A DNA stretch of 64,000 bases from Nocardia brasiliensis (GCF_011801125.1 NZ_CP046171.1:7885491-7949490); one strand, 5' to 3'. Numbered from the stretch's first letter, positions 18,296 to 27,761 are shown. The notes: generated by a model from the sequence alone, not told the origin. Numbers and translations: made by a program.

Positions 18296-19408
18296 ATGGG
18301 TAACTCGTCGGGTACGCCCAAAACTGAACCATCCGCTGAACCGCCGGCCCGGCGCGATTCGGTCGCCGCATCCGACGACCGGCAGAAGTCCCGGAGAGGC
18401 GGGGGAGCGCTCGAGAAGTTAAACAGCTCGGGGGGCATCGTTAACCGGCTGTTTGCTCCTTTCCGTAGAGTGCGCGACGTGCGAATGCGGCCGGAGCGAG
18501 TTCTACCCCAACCGCGTGGACGTGGCTGGCGCGGCCGACCCTGGCAGGACTACGCGCTGTTCCTCGTGCTCGTGGTACCCAACCTGGCGCTGCTGACGCT
18601 GTTCGTCTATCGGCCGTTGATCGACAACATCCGGCTCTCGTTCTACGACTGGAACATCTCCGACCCGGTGGCCACGTTCATCGGCGTCGAGAACTACCGC
18701 GAGTGGTGGGGCCGCACGGATTCCTGGGACATCGTCACCAACACCGTGGTGTTCACCCTGGCCGCGGTGGTCGGCAGCATGGTGCTCGGCCTCGCGCTCG
18801 CGCTGCTGCTGGACCGGAAGCTGTTCGGACGCAACGTGGTCCGCTCGGCGATCTTCGCGCCGTTCGTGATCTCAGGCGCCGCCATCGGCGTCGCCTTCCA
18901 GTTCATCTTCGATCCGAGCTTCGGCCTGGTGCAGGACGTGCTGCACCGGATCGGCGTGGACAAGGTGCCGGACTTCTATCAGAACCCGCACTGGGCGATG
19001 TTCATGATCACGGTGACCTACATCTGGAAGAACCTCGGCTACAGCTTCGTGATCTATCTGGCCGCGCTGCAAGGGGTTCGGGCCGAGTTGATGGAGGCGG
19101 CCGAGATGGACGGCGCGAGCCGCTGGACCACCTTCACCAAAGTGCTGCTGCCGCAGCTGCGCCCGACCACCTTCTTCCTCTCGATCACCGTGCTGCTGAA
19201 TTCGCTGCAGGTCTTCGACATCATCAACGTGATGACCCGCGGCGGGCCACTCGGCACCGGGACGACGACCATGGTGTTCCAGGTCTACGAGGAGTCCTTC
19301 CGCAACTTCCGGGCCGGTTACGGCGCGACCGTCGCCACCATCATGTTCCTGGTGCTGCTGACCGTCACGCTGATCCAGGTGCGCGTCATGGATCGGAACG
19401 AACAGTGA
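18296..19408 (+). CDS. ugpA: UgpA-type ABC transporter permease
   Basis: This 370-residue permease has six membrane segments from about residue 82 (YALFLVLVVPNLALLTLFVY). The EAA loop, EAAEMDGASRWTTFTKVLLP, is at about 265 and contacts the ATPase. It is the first gene of ugpA-ugpE-ugpB-ugpC, the order known from M. tuberculosis Rv2835c-Rv2832c. The operon imports glycerophosphodiesters such as glycerophosphocholine. The ATG at 18296 has GGGAGAAC upstream. The N-terminal 80 residues are polar, charged and not part of the permease fold; an internal GTG or ATG start (for example near 18485, MRPERV) would remove most of them. Confidence 0.88.
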   Translation: MGNSSGTPKTEPSAEPPARRDSVAASDDRQKSRRGGGALEKLNSSGGIVNRLFAPFRRVRDVRMRPERVLPQPRGRGWRGRPWQDYALFLVLVVPNLALLTLFVYRPLIDNIRLSFYDWNISDPVATFIGVENYREWWGRTDSWDIVTNTVVFTLAAVVGSMVLGLALALLLDRKLFGRNVVRSAIFAPFVISGAAIGVAFQFIFDPSFGLVQDVLHRIGVDKVPDFYQNPHWAMFMITVTYIWKNLGYSFVIYLAALQGVRAELMEAAEMDGASRWTTFTKVLLPQLRPTTFFLSITVLLNSLQVFDIINVMTRGGPLGTGTTTMVFQVYEESFRNFRAGYGATVATIMFLVLLTVTLIQVRVMDRNEQ

Positions 19409-20271
19409 AAAACGCAGGGGTGGAGACACTCTCGTATCGCAGGCGCCAGCGCGCGGTCATGGTGCTCGGTTACGCGGCCATGGTGTGCGTGCTGATCATC
19501 GTCGGGGTGCCGCTGTTCTGGATCTTCATCACCTCGTTCAAGGAGCGGCCCGACATCTACGTGCAGCCCGCGGTGTACTGGCCGCACAGCTGGCGGCCGG
19601 AGAACTACAGCGACGCCACCACGACGTTGCCGTTCTGGACCTTCCTGCGCAATTCGGTGATCGTCACCGGTGTCGTGTCCGCGGTGAAGTTCGTGCTCGG
19701 GGTGTTCAGCGCGTACGGGCTGGTGTTCCTGCGCTTTCCCGGCAAGAACGTGGTGTTCCTGGTGATCATCGCGGCGCTGATGGTGCCGAACCAGATCACC
19801 GTGATCTCCAACTACGCGCTGGTTGCCCAGCTCGGCTGGCGAAACACGCTGGTGGGCATCATCGTTCCGCTCTGTGGCGTCGCCTTCGGCACCTTCTTGA
19901 TGCGCAACCACTTCCTGTCGCTGCCCTCGGAGGTGATCGAGGCGGCGCGGATGGACGGCGCGAACTGGTGGCGGCTGCTCACCAGGGTGGTGCTGCCGAT
20001 GTCCGGGCCGACCATGGTCGCGTTCGCGGTGGTCACGCTGGTCAACGAATGGAACGAGTACCTGTGGCCGTTCCTGATGGCCGACGGTCCCGAGGTCGCG
20101 ACGCTGCCGGTCGGGCTCACCCTGCTGCAGAACACCGAGAACCCGAGCGTCACCAACTGGGGGCCGGTGATGGCGGGCACGCTGCTCACGATGCTGCCGA
20201 TCCTGCTGGTGTTCCTTGCGCTGCAACGTCACATGATCAAAGGCCTCACCTCGGGTGCGGTCAAGGGTTAG
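19405..20271 (+). CDS. ugpE: UgpE-type ABC transporter permease
   Basis: This 288-residue permease with six membrane segments is the partner of UgpA. The EAA loop is EAARMDGANWWRLLTRVVLP at about 190-209. The GTG start at 19405 overlaps the ugpA stop as GTGA, so the two are translationally coupled in a 1:1 manner. It forms the second half of the membrane channel for glycerophosphodiester uptake. Confidence 0.9.
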   Translation: MKNAGVETLSYRRRQRAVMVLGYAAMVCVLIIVGVPLFWIFITSFKERPDIYVQPAVYWPHSWRPENYSDATTTLPFWTFLRNSVIVTGVVSAVKFVLGVFSAYGLVFLRFPGKNVVFLVIIAALMVPNQITVISNYALVAQLGWRNTLVGIIVPLCGVAFGTFLMRNHFLSLPSEVIEAARMDGANWWRLLTRVVLPMSGPTMVAFAVVTLVNEWNEYLWPFLMADGPEVATLPVGLTLLQNTENPSVTNWGPVMAGTLLTMLPILLVFLALQRHMIKGLTSGAVKG

Positions 20272-20287
20272 AAACAGGAGAAACCAC

Positions 20288-21616
20288 GTGTCCACTTCTC
20301 AGTTCCCCGCGCTGTCGCGGCGCGGATTCCTCGGGCTGGCCGGCACTGTCGCCGCGGGTGCTGTCCTCACCGCGTGCGCGGGCACCGGCGGTGGGTCCAA
20401 GCAGTCCGGCGACTCCAACACGATCAACTTCTGGTCCAACCACCCGGGCAGCTCGAAGGACCAGGAAACCGAGCTGATCAAGCGGTTCACCGAGAAGTTC
20501 CCCGACCTGAAGGTCAACCTGATCGACGCGGGCAAGAACTACGAGGAGGTGTCGCAGAAGTTCAACGCGGCGCTGTCCGGCGGTGAGCTGCCCGATGTCG
20601 TTGTGCTGTCGGATGTCTGGTGGTTCAACTACGCGCTCAACGGTTCCATCGAACCGCTCGACGGGCACTTCGGCGACGCCGGTGTGCGCCTCGACGACTA
20701 CGTCGACTCGCTGGCCTCGGACTACCTGTTCAACGGCAAGCACTACGCGCTCCCGTACTCCCGCTCGACGCCGCTGTTCTACTACAACAAGGACGTCTGG
20801 GCGAAAGCCGGTCTGCCCGACCGCGGTCCGAACAGCTGGCAGGAATTCGACGAGTGGGGCCCGAAGATCCAGTCGGTGGTCGGCGACGGCAAACTCGCGC
20901 ACGGCTGGGGCGATGCGAAGAACTACCTGGCCTGGACCTTCCAGGGACCGAACTGGACCTTCGGCGGCGCGTACTCCGACGAGTGGACGCTGAAGTTCAC
21001 CGACCCCGGCACCATCGCGGCGGGCCAGTTCCTGCGCGAGATGATCCACACCAAGAAGTACGCGGGCATCAAGCCGCAGATCGCCGTCGACTTCGGCACC
21101 GGCGTGATCGCCTCGACCATCGCCTCCACCGGTGACCTCAAGGGCATCAAGCAGAACGCCGAGGGCAAGCTGGCGTTCGGCACCGCGTTCCTGCCGCATC
21201 CGAACGGTCCCGGCGTCACCACCGGCGGTGCGGGCCTGGCGATTCCGGCGCGGATCTCCGATCAGCGCAAGATCAACGCGCTCAAGTTCATCGAGTTCAT
21301 CACCAACCCGACGAACACCGCGTACTTCTCCCAGCAGACCGGATACATGCCGGTGCGCAAGTCGGCCGTGACCGACCCGACCGAGCAGGACTTCCTCGCG
21401 AAGAACCCGAACGCTAAGGTCGCCATCGACCAGCTGCCGCTGACCAAGTCGCAGGACTACGCGCGGGTGTTCGTGCCGGGCGGCGACCAGATCATCGGCA
21501 CCGGACTCGAACAGATCGGCCTGCAGAACGCCGATCCGGCAACGGTTTTCGGCAACGTCACCAGTCAGCTGCAAGCCATCATCGACCGGCAGATCACGCC
21601 GAAGCTGCCCAAGTAG
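20288..21616 (+). CDS. ugpB: UgpB solute-binding lipoprotein (glycerophosphocholine type)
   Basis: This 442-residue substrate-binding protein has a Tat-type lipoprotein signal: SRRGFLGLAG followed by lipobox LTAC. The mature protein shares many segments with mycobacterial UgpB as I recall it, such as INFWSNHPG, LPYSRSTPLFYYNKD, FQGPNWTFGGAYSDEWT and TGGAGLAIPA. Mycobacterial UgpB binds glycerophosphocholine rather than glycerol-3-phosphate. The GTG at 20288 has CAGGAG at good distance. It is anchored outside the membrane and delivers substrate to UgpA/UgpE. Confidence 0.93.
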   Translation: MSTSQFPALSRRGFLGLAGTVAAGAVLTACAGTGGGSKQSGDSNTINFWSNHPGSSKDQETELIKRFTEKFPDLKVNLIDAGKNYEEVSQKFNAALSGGELPDVVVLSDVWWFNYALNGSIEPLDGHFGDAGVRLDDYVDSLASDYLFNGKHYALPYSRSTPLFYYNKDVWAKAGLPDRGPNSWQEFDEWGPKIQSVVGDGKLAHGWGDAKNYLAWTFQGPNWTFGGAYSDEWTLKFTDPGTIAAGQFLREMIHTKKYAGIKPQIAVDFGTGVIASTIASTGDLKGIKQNAEGKLAFGTAFLPHPNGPGVTTGGAGLAIPARISDQRKINALKFIEFITNPTNTAYFSQQTGYMPVRKSAVTDPTEQDFLAKNPNAKVAIDQLPLTKSQDYARVFVPGGDQIIGTGLEQIGLQNADPATVFGNVTSQLQAIIDRQITPKLPK

Positions 21617-21709
21617 TACCCACGCCCTGGCCGTCGCGGCGGGCCGCTCAGCCGGTCTGCCGCGAGGCCGGGGACGCAATTCGATTCATCCGAGGAAAGG
21701 CCGACAACG

Positions 21710-22786
21710 ATGGCAACCGTGCAGTTCGAGAGCGTCACGCACCTGTATCCCGGTGCGCCGACGCCCGCTGTCGACAGCCTCGACATCGACATCGCCGACG
21801 GCGAATTCATCGTGCTCGTCGGCCCTTCCGGCTGCGGGAAGTCGACCAGCCTGCGCATGCTGGCCGGGCTGGAGTCGGTGGAGGACGGCCGGATCCTGAT
21901 CGGCGGCAAGGACGTCACGGGTCTGCCGCCGCGCGCCCGCGATGTCGCCATGGTGTTCCAGAGCTACGCGCTGTATCCGAACATGACCGTCGCGCAGAAC
22001 ATGGGCTTCGCGCTGCGCAACGCGGGCATGAACAAGGCCGACACCATGGCCCGGGTGCAGGAGGCGGCCAAGATGCTCGAGCTCGAACCGCTGCTGGACC
22101 GCAAACCCGCGAAACTGTCCGGCGGACAACGGCAACGGGTCGCGATGGGCCGCGCGATCGTGCGCAGGCCGCAGGTATTCTGCATGGACGAGCCGCTGTC
22201 CAACCTGGACGCGAAGCTGCGCGTGAGCACCCGGTCGCAGATCGCCGCCTTGCAGAAGCGGCTCGGCACCACCACCGTCTACGTCACACACGATCAGGTG
22301 GAGGCGATGACGATGGGCGACCGGGTCGCCGTGCTGCTCGACGGCAAGTTGCAGCAGATCGCCGCGCCGCGGGAGCTGTACGACAACCCGGTGAACACCT
22401 TCGTCGCCGGCTTCATCGGCTCACCGGGGATGAACCTGCTCGAGGCGCCGGTGCGCGACGGGGCGGCCGTGCTCGACGACCTGCGAATCCCGTTGCCGCG
22501 CACCGCGCAAGCCGGCGAGCGGGTGATCGTCGGCATCCGCCCGGAGTCGTGGGAGGTCACCACCGACGCCGACGGACTCACCGTCGCCGCCGAACTGCTC
22601 GAGGAACTCGGCGCCGAATCCTTCGTCTACAGCCACGGCGTGGCCGAGGGCTGGAACAGCCGCTCCGGCAAGGTGGTCGCCCGCGTCGACCGCCGCTTCC
22701 AGGTCGCCCTCGGCGACCAACTGCGCCTACGCCCCAAACTCGACGACGTCTTCTTCTTCGACGCCACCACCGAAACCCGCCTCTGA
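21710..22786 (+). CDS. ugpC: UgpC-type ABC transporter ATPase
   Basis: This 358-residue ATPase has Walker A GPSGCGKST at 38-46 and the Q-loop MVFQSYALYPNMTV. The signature is LSGGQRQRVAMGRAIVRRP and Walker B is VFCMDEPLSNLDAKL, with switch His in YVTHDQVEAM. The C-terminal part is the TOBE/MalK-type regulatory domain. GAGGAAAGG precedes the ATG. It closes the ugp operon, 93 bp after ugpB. Such MalK-like ATPases can energise more than one carbohydrate importer. Confidence 0.92.
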   Translation: MATVQFESVTHLYPGAPTPAVDSLDIDIADGEFIVLVGPSGCGKSTSLRMLAGLESVEDGRILIGGKDVTGLPPRARDVAMVFQSYALYPNMTVAQNMGFALRNAGMNKADTMARVQEAAKMLELEPLLDRKPAKLSGGQRQRVAMGRAIVRRPQVFCMDEPLSNLDAKLRVSTRSQIAALQKRLGTTTVYVTHDQVEAMTMGDRVAVLLDGKLQQIAAPRELYDNPVNTFVAGFIGSPGMNLLEAPVRDGAAVLDDLRIPLPRTAQAGERVIVGIRPESWEVTTDADGLTVAAELLEELGAESFVYSHGVAEGWNSRSGKVVARVDRRFQVALGDQLRLRPKLDDVFFFDATTETRL

Positions 22787-22944
22787 CGAGTGTTCACTGA
22801 CCGTCGTAGTCGAGCTGCGTTTCCGCATCGACAGGCCCTGCCTCCGCGTACGCCTCGTCGTATGATTCCACTGTCCCGGCATCATTGCGGCGAGTACGGC
22901 GTCTCTGAGCTTCTGGTTAGTTGATCGTTCTCAACAGTGTCGCC

Positions 22945-23397
22945 CTAGGCAGAATCGTCTTTGCGGCCGCCGCTGCGCAGGAGTTCGGTTTCGACCTCAC
23001 CTGCCAGAGCGGTACACAGCTTGGCGTCGGCAGTCAGCAACGGTATGCGGCGCTCGATGGCCAACTGCGCGAACAACGCATCGTACATTCCTAACCGTTT
23101 GCGCGCAGCCAGGTCTGCTGCGAGCTCCAATCGATCGGCTGTGATCTCGTGCACTACAACCCCTAGGTCATCAATCACTCGAACCGCCGCAACGAACCCT
23201 TCGCGGGTCAACCGTCTCGTCAACAGTCCCTTCTTGCGCAGCACTCCCGCCACTTCAACTCGTGCGAAATCAACCGTCTCGAGCGAGATGGCTCCATCTA
23301 TGAAGCGCTGCTGCACCTCACGGGCATGCTCGTATCCATCCTGATCGATGAACCAACGCAGAAACACGGCGCTATCGACGAGGTAGTTTTCAGCCAC
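22945..23397 (-). CDS. PIN-domain ribonuclease toxin (VapC-like)
   Basis: This 150-residue protein has the PIN layout: an N-terminal Asp in NYLVDSAVFLRW, a central conserved acidic patch (ETVDFARVEVAGVL), and the C-terminal RLGMYDALFAQLA and LLTADAKL motifs with the remaining catalytic Asp residues. It probably cuts RNA when free of antitoxin. The GTG start at 23397 overlaps the stop of the upstream small gene by 8 bp, the usual toxin-antitoxin arrangement. The region is richer in A and T than its neighbours, a sign of recent arrival. Confidence 0.8.
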   Translation of the reverse strand: MAENYLVDSAVFLRWFIDQDGYEHAREVQQRFIDGAISLETVDFARVEVAGVLRKKGLLTRRLTREGFVAAVRVIDDLGVVVHEITADRLELAADLAARKRLGMYDALFAQLAIERRIPLLTADAKLCTALAGEVETELLRSGGRKDDSA

Positions 23398-23599
23398 GGT
23401 CCTCGTCCCGGAGTCGATGCAGCTCCTCGTCGATGCCGGTAGCTCCGCGCATCCGCTCCTGCACATCCGCCAATGCCGCTGCGGCAGCGATCCGGCGACT
23501 ACGGCGTGCTCGCTGGCGAGCCAGCTCCAGGACGGGCGCGATCTCCCCGTCCGGTAGCTGGTCGACCAGTTCGTGCAGCTCGTCGCGAAGTGCGCTCAT
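23390..23599 (-). CDS. Putative antitoxin of the PIN toxin
   Basis: This 69-residue protein (MSALRDELHELVDQLPDGEI) is charged and largely helical, with an Arg-rich middle (ARQRARRSRR) that could touch DNA or RNA. The family is hard to name; the pattern HELVDQLPDGE recalls small antitoxins found next to PIN genes in actinobacteria. It lies immediately upstream of and overlaps the toxin gene. It is likely to bind the toxin and repress the pair. Confidence 0.7.
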   Translation of the reverse strand: MSALRDELHELVDQLPDGEIAPVLELARQRARRSRRIAAAAALADVQERMRGATGIDEELHRLRDEDRG

Positions 23600-23630
23600 G
23601 CTGCGAGTTTACCGCGAGAGCGGTATGTAA

Positions 23631-25667
23631 CTACCAGATGCGGACGCGGGATTCGGGGGGCAGGTAGAGGGCGTCCTCGGGGGTTACGTCGAAGGCTTCG
23701 TGGAAGCTGTCGATGTTGCGGACGACCGCGTTGCAGCGGAACTCGGGCGGGGAGTGCGGGTCGACGGTGAGGCGGCGGATGGCCTCCTCGGCACGGGCCT
23801 TGGTGCGCCACACCTGAGCCCAGCCGTAGAAGACGCGCTGCAGACCGGTGAGACCGTCGATCACCGGGGCCTCGGCGCCGTCGAGTGAGATCTTGTAGGC
23901 CTGCAGCGCGATGGACAGGCCGCCGAGATCGCCGATGTTCTCGCCGATGGTGAATTCGCCGTTCACGGTGTGCTCGTCGGACAGGTCCTTGGGCGAGAGC
24001 ACGTTGTACTGCTCGATCAAAGCCTTTGTCCGCTTACCGAATTCGGCGCGATCCTCGTCGGTCCACCAGTCGACCATGTTGCCGTCGCCGTCGTACTTGG
24101 CGCCCTGATCGTCGAACCCGTGCCCGATCTCGTGGCCGATCACCGCGCCGATGCCACCGTAGTTGGCGGCGTCGTCGGCGTTCATGTCGAAAAACGGCGG
24201 CTGCAGGATCGCGGCGGGGAAGACGATCTCGTTCATGCCCGGGTTGTAGTAGGCGTTCACCGTCTGCGGCGTCATGAACCACTCGTCGCGATCGACCGGG
24301 CCGCCGAGCTTGTTCAGGTCACGGTCGTGATCGGCGGCGTACCCGTTGCGGTAGTTGCCGACCAGGTCGGCGGGGTCGATGCGGACGTCGGAGTAGTCGC
24401 GCCACTTGTCCGGGTAGCCGATCTTCGGGGTGAACTTCTCCAGCTTGGCCAGCGCGGCCGCCCTGGTATCGGCGCCCATCCAGTCCAGCTGGGCGATGTT
24501 GCGCCGGTAGGCCTCCCGCAGGTTGGCGACCAATTCCACCATCCTGGCCTTGGCCTCTGGCGGAAAGTGCTCGGCCACATACAGTTTGCCGACCGCCTCG
24601 CCGAGCAGGTCCTGCACCAGCGCGACGCCGCGCTTCCACCGGTCCCGGATCTCCTCGGCACCGGTGAGGGTGCGCCCGTAGAAGGCGAAGTTCTCCGCGA
24701 CCAGGGCGTCGGTGAGATACGGTGCGCGCGCCCGCAATACCCGCCACGCCGCCCAGGCCTGCCAATCCGCCACCGACTCGGCCGACCACACCTGCGCGAA
24801 GGTGCGCAGGTAATCCGGTTGCCGGACAACGACTTCGGCGAATGCCTCGGGGCCGGACGCGCTGACGTGCTCGGTCAGCGCCGAAGTCCATGCCGCCCAG
24901 TCGAACTCGGGATGCTCGGCCACCAGTGCGGCGAAGGTCGTCAGGTTGTAGCTGCGCTCGGCGTCGCGGCGGCGCACCACGTCCCAGTGCCCGGCGGCGA
25001 GCTTGCGTTCCAGCTCGAACACCCGCTGCCCGACGGTGTCCAGCTCCCGCGGCAGCAGGTCGGCGATGCGCGGGTCGGTCGCGGCGATGGCGAACATGCG
25101 CCCTACGTGCGCGATGTAGGCGGTCCGGATCTCGGCGTGCTCGTCCTGCCGGTAGTACGACTCGTCGGGCAGGCCGAGGCCGGACTGGGTGAGGTGCATC
25201 AGGTAGCGGGCGGAGTTCTTGTCATCGGTGTCGACGTAGCACCCGACGGCGCCGCCGACGCCGGTGCGCTGCAACCGGCCGAGCAGGGCCGCGAACGCGC
25301 CGCGGTCGGCGACGTCGTTGATCGCGGCGAGCTCGGCGGAGATCGGGGCGAGACCCGCGGCGGCGACCGTCTCGGTGTCCATGAAGCTGGTGAACAGGTC
25401 GCCGATCTTGCGCGCGTCGCTACCCGGCTCGGCGGCCGCGGCGGAGGCCCGCTCGATGATCGCCTGTACGTCGCGCTCAGCCTGGTCGTACAGCGTGCGG
25501 AAGGCGCCGTCCACCGCACGGTCGGCGGGGATCTCGTAGTCGTCCAGCCATTTGCCGTTGACATGCGCGAACAGGTCGTCCTGCACCCGTACGCCCTGGT
25601 CACGATAGGACAGATCAATGCCGGAGGGACTGGTCAGCTCGGAAGTCACGCTGTCCAGTATGCCCAC
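23631..25667 (-). CDS. M13 family zinc metallopeptidase (neprilysin/PepO-like)
   Basis: This 678-residue enzyme has the zinc-binding HEIGH motif at about residues 511-515, within VIGHEIGHGFDDQGAKYDG. The third ligand is in GENIGDLGGL about 60 residues later. NAYYNPGMNEIVFPAAILQPPFF is the substrate-binding region typical of M13. The protein ends in the family's ...RVRIW tail. No signal or anchor is present, unlike animal neprilysins, so it is probably cytoplasmic and degrades peptides. The start is GTG 25667 or GTG 25648; neither has a strong ribosome binding site. Confidence 0.93.
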   Translation of the reverse strand: MGILDSVTSELTSPSGIDLSYRDQGVRVQDDLFAHVNGKWLDDYEIPADRAVDGAFRTLYDQAERDVQAIIERASAAAAEPGSDARKIGDLFTSFMDTETVAAAGLAPISAELAAINDVADRGAFAALLGRLQRTGVGGAVGCYVDTDDKNSARYLMHLTQSGLGLPDESYYRQDEHAEIRTAYIAHVGRMFAIAATDPRIADLLPRELDTVGQRVFELERKLAAGHWDVVRRRDAERSYNLTTFAALVAEHPEFDWAAWTSALTEHVSASGPEAFAEVVVRQPDYLRTFAQVWSAESVADWQAWAAWRVLRARAPYLTDALVAENFAFYGRTLTGAEEIRDRWKRGVALVQDLLGEAVGKLYVAEHFPPEAKARMVELVANLREAYRRNIAQLDWMGADTRAAALAKLEKFTPKIGYPDKWRDYSDVRIDPADLVGNYRNGYAADHDRDLNKLGGPVDRDEWFMTPQTVNAYYNPGMNEIVFPAAILQPPFFDMNADDAANYGGIGAVIGHEIGHGFDDQGAKYDGDGNMVDWWTDEDRAEFGKRTKALIEQYNVLSPKDLSDEHTVNGEFTIGENIGDLGGLSIALQAYKISLDGAEAPVIDGLTGLQRVFYGWAQVWRTKARAEEAIRRLTVDPHSPPEFRCNAVVRNIDSFHEAFDVTPEDALYLPPESRVRIW

Positions 25668-25772
25668 CGCGGGCGCGGGCGTCCGGTGCCGAAGCGACCC
25701 GTCCTGCCGAGGGTGCGCTCCGAATCATCAGCAAGATCAACTCGTCCGCATTCGAGAGTGGAGGTCCGTGCC

Positions 25773-26321
25773 GTGCAGGATTCGTCTCGCGGTGGCTTAC
25801 GTTGCCGGATGGTGCTGTCCGTCGCCGGAGTGGCGATGCTGGGTGGTGTCGTGGCCGCGGGACCGGCCGCGGCGGACTGGCCCGCGCCCGGGAAGGGTTT
25901 TCGCATTGCCAGCGTGGGGATTTCCGGTCAGTGCGTGGCCGCGGTGGGCGAGGTGGTGGGGCTGCAGCCGTGCACGCAGCCGGTCAGCGCTGAGCAGACC
26001 TGGTGGGCGATCGACGGCGCGTACGCCTCGCGACTGCGAAACGCGGCGACCGGCCGCTGCGTGCTGAGCGACAACGGCTTCCGAAACGTCGAGTGCGGCA
26101 GTGCGCCGCAGTGGCGGTATGTCCTGGTGAACGGGTATGTGGACCGGGCCGTGATCCACCTGAGGCAGAGCGGTCGCGGTGCGCTCACCTGCTGGCAGGC
26201 GTTCACCGGATCGAGCGGTGCTGTCTTGTCCGGCGGGATCCGGCCTGCCTCGGCATGCGACTCGATCAAGGGCGATCAGCTCCCCACGCTCAACATGTGG
26301 ACCCTGACCTCCGTCTCCTGA
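25773..26321 (+). CDS. Secreted protein with ricin-B-like (beta-trefoil) features
   Basis: This 182-residue protein has a signal peptide (MVLSVAGVAMLGGVVAAGPAAA, cleaved near ADW). The mature part has repeating units with Cys and aromatic residues: GQCVAAVGEVVGLQPC, then NAATGRCVLSDNGFRNVECGSAPQWRY, then LTCWQAF. These look like ricin-type beta-trefoil repeats with QxW-like ends, but the match is loose. It might bind sugars outside the cell. GGAGG precedes GTG 25773 at good spacing. It is divergent from the M13 peptidase gene. Confidence 0.65.
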   Translation: MQDSSRGGLRCRMVLSVAGVAMLGGVVAAGPAAADWPAPGKGFRIASVGISGQCVAAVGEVVGLQPCTQPVSAEQTWWAIDGAYASRLRNAATGRCVLSDNGFRNVECGSAPQWRYVLVNGYVDRAVIHLRQSGRGALTCWQAFTGSSGAVLSGGIRPASACDSIKGDQLPTLNMWTLTSVS

Positions 26322-26383
26322 GGATATGCACCCGTGGTCGGCGATAGTCATCGACGAACTGTCGCCTTGTGCCCGCGCGCGGG

Positions 26384-26764
26384 TCAGACGGTAGACGCGA
26401 CGCGGTCGAATTCGCCGTCGTGCGCACCGAGCAGGAAGGCATCCCATTCAGCGGGGGTGTAGGTGAGCACGGTGTCGCCGTGCCGCAAGGTGGTGTGGCC
26501 ATCGGCGGCGGTGTCGGCGACCAGCGAACCCTCCGTTCGCCTTCCGGCGCGCAAAGCGTCGAGGAACGCGGTCCAGTCGAGCGCGGTGACGGTGATGACG
26601 GGTTCGTCGGCGGGGCGATTGGCCGGATCCCGGCGGTATTTGCTGTCCCGGACGAGCACCGCGGTGCCGTCGAACCGGACCTCGACACACTGGTTGCCGT
26701 TGTTCGACCGGGTCGAGGTGAACCAGCCGGTGGAAACTGACCGGTGGGTAGAGGTGGTGGCCAT
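26384..26764 (-). CDS. DUF397 protein with two DUF397-like units
   Basis: This 126-residue protein has a DUF397 domain, WFTSTRSNNGNQCVEVRF through RDSKYRRD, at about 13-60. A second half (TLRHGDTVLTYTPAEWDAFLLGAHDGEFD) looks like the end of another copy. In Streptomyces and relatives, DUF397 proteins are partners of the XRE regulator encoded next to them, as here. The ATG at 26764 starts at the domain; an ATG at 26788 would overlap the regulator's stop by 14 bp. Function beyond pairing is unknown. Confidence 0.78.
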   Translation of the reverse strand: MATTSTHRSVSTGWFTSTRSNNGNQCVEVRFDGTAVLVRDSKYRRDPANRPADEPVITVTALDWTAFLDALRAGRRTEGSLVADTAADGHTTLRHGDTVLTYTPAEWDAFLLGAHDGEFDRVASTV

Positions 26765-26774
26765 GGGCAGGATT

Positions 26775-27626
26775 TTACACGCCGGCATAGGCTCTGATCA
26801 GGGTCGATGACTCGTCACGGGCCAGCGATTGTTCTTGTGCGCGAACGTAAGCGAAGCTGAGATCGCGGACCAGCTCCGGGTCGTCGACCGCCCCGCCGAA
26901 CACCGCGCTCTCGGCCCAGCCGAAGGTCGGCAGCTGCTCGCCCGCGAAATCTATGAGATGAAAACTGGACCCGCCGAGCACCGCGCCCGCGGTCGCGGTG
27001 AACGGGATGACCCGTACCTCGACGGTGTCGAGCTCGTCGATCAGCTCGGCCAGATGGGTCAGCTGCCCGCGCAATACCTCGGGGCCGCCGGTCTGCTGCA
27101 GCAGGGTGCCCTCGCCGATCACGGCCGTGAGTTCGACCGGATCGGCGCCGCGTAATCGCTGCTGTCTGCGCATCCGAATCGCGACCAGCTGCTCGACCTG
27201 CACGGGGCGAATCATCACGTCGGCACTGATCAGCGCGCGGGCGTAGTCCTCGGTCTGCAACAGCCCCGGCACCACCAGACTGTCGTAGCTGCGGATGCTC
27301 TGCGCGCCGAATTCCATGCCGTAGAGCCGCTGCAACTCGGGCCCGATCAGCGCCGACGATCTGGTCCACCAGCCGCGCTGCTTGCTCGCGTCGAGCAGGG
27401 CGAGCAATTCGGCCCGCTCCTCGGCCTCCACCTCGAGCAATTCGAGCACCGGGCCGATGGTGTTGGTGGTCAGTACCCGTCTGCCCTTTTCCACATGTGA
27501 CCAATTGGCGGGGGTGAAGCCGACGCGCTTGGCGAAACCCGCCGAATCGAACCCGCGCAATTCGCGCAGCTCCCGCAGCCGAAGCACCAGTTCCCAGCGG
27601 GCAACGGTAGGCGAGACGGGTGCCAT
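26775..27626 (-). CDS. XRE-family regulator with DUF5753
   Basis: This 283-residue protein has an N-terminal helix-turn-helix at about 15-65 (LRELRGFDSAGFAKRVGFTPANWSHVEKGRRVL). The DUF5753 domain fills the rest (YDSLVVPGLLQTEDYARAL, RQQRL, VIGEGTLLQQTGG, HLIDFAGEQ). This build is typical of actinobacterial regulators of development and antibiotic production (BldB/WhiJ-type modules). It is paired with the downstream DUF397 gene, and a small divergent gene lies 135 bp upstream. Confidence 0.88.
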   Translation of the reverse strand: MAPVSPTVARWELVLRLRELRELRGFDSAGFAKRVGFTPANWSHVEKGRRVLTTNTIGPVLELLEVEAEERAELLALLDASKQRGWWTRSSALIGPELQRLYGMEFGAQSIRSYDSLVVPGLLQTEDYARALISADVMIRPVQVEQLVAIRMRRQQRLRGADPVELTAVIGEGTLLQQTGGPEVLRGQLTHLAELIDELDTVEVRVIPFTATAGAVLGGSSFHLIDFAGEQLPTFGWAESAVFGGAVDDPELVRDLSFAYVRAQEQSLARDESSTLIRAYAGV

Positions 27627-27761
27627 GCCTGGCGATCGTACGCGCGGACTCGACACCGGCGTGTGACTATTGTCAATAGTGACGCGCCGCACTATGGTCG
27701 GGACGCAGCGGTCGATTTACTCCCACTTCACGCGATCCACCCGCATCGAGGCAGGTTCGTC

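Noticed and set aside
23970..26321. 783-codon + strand ORF
   Set aside because: Most of it is the antisense of the M13 peptidase gene; only its last 182 codons, from GTG 25773, look real.
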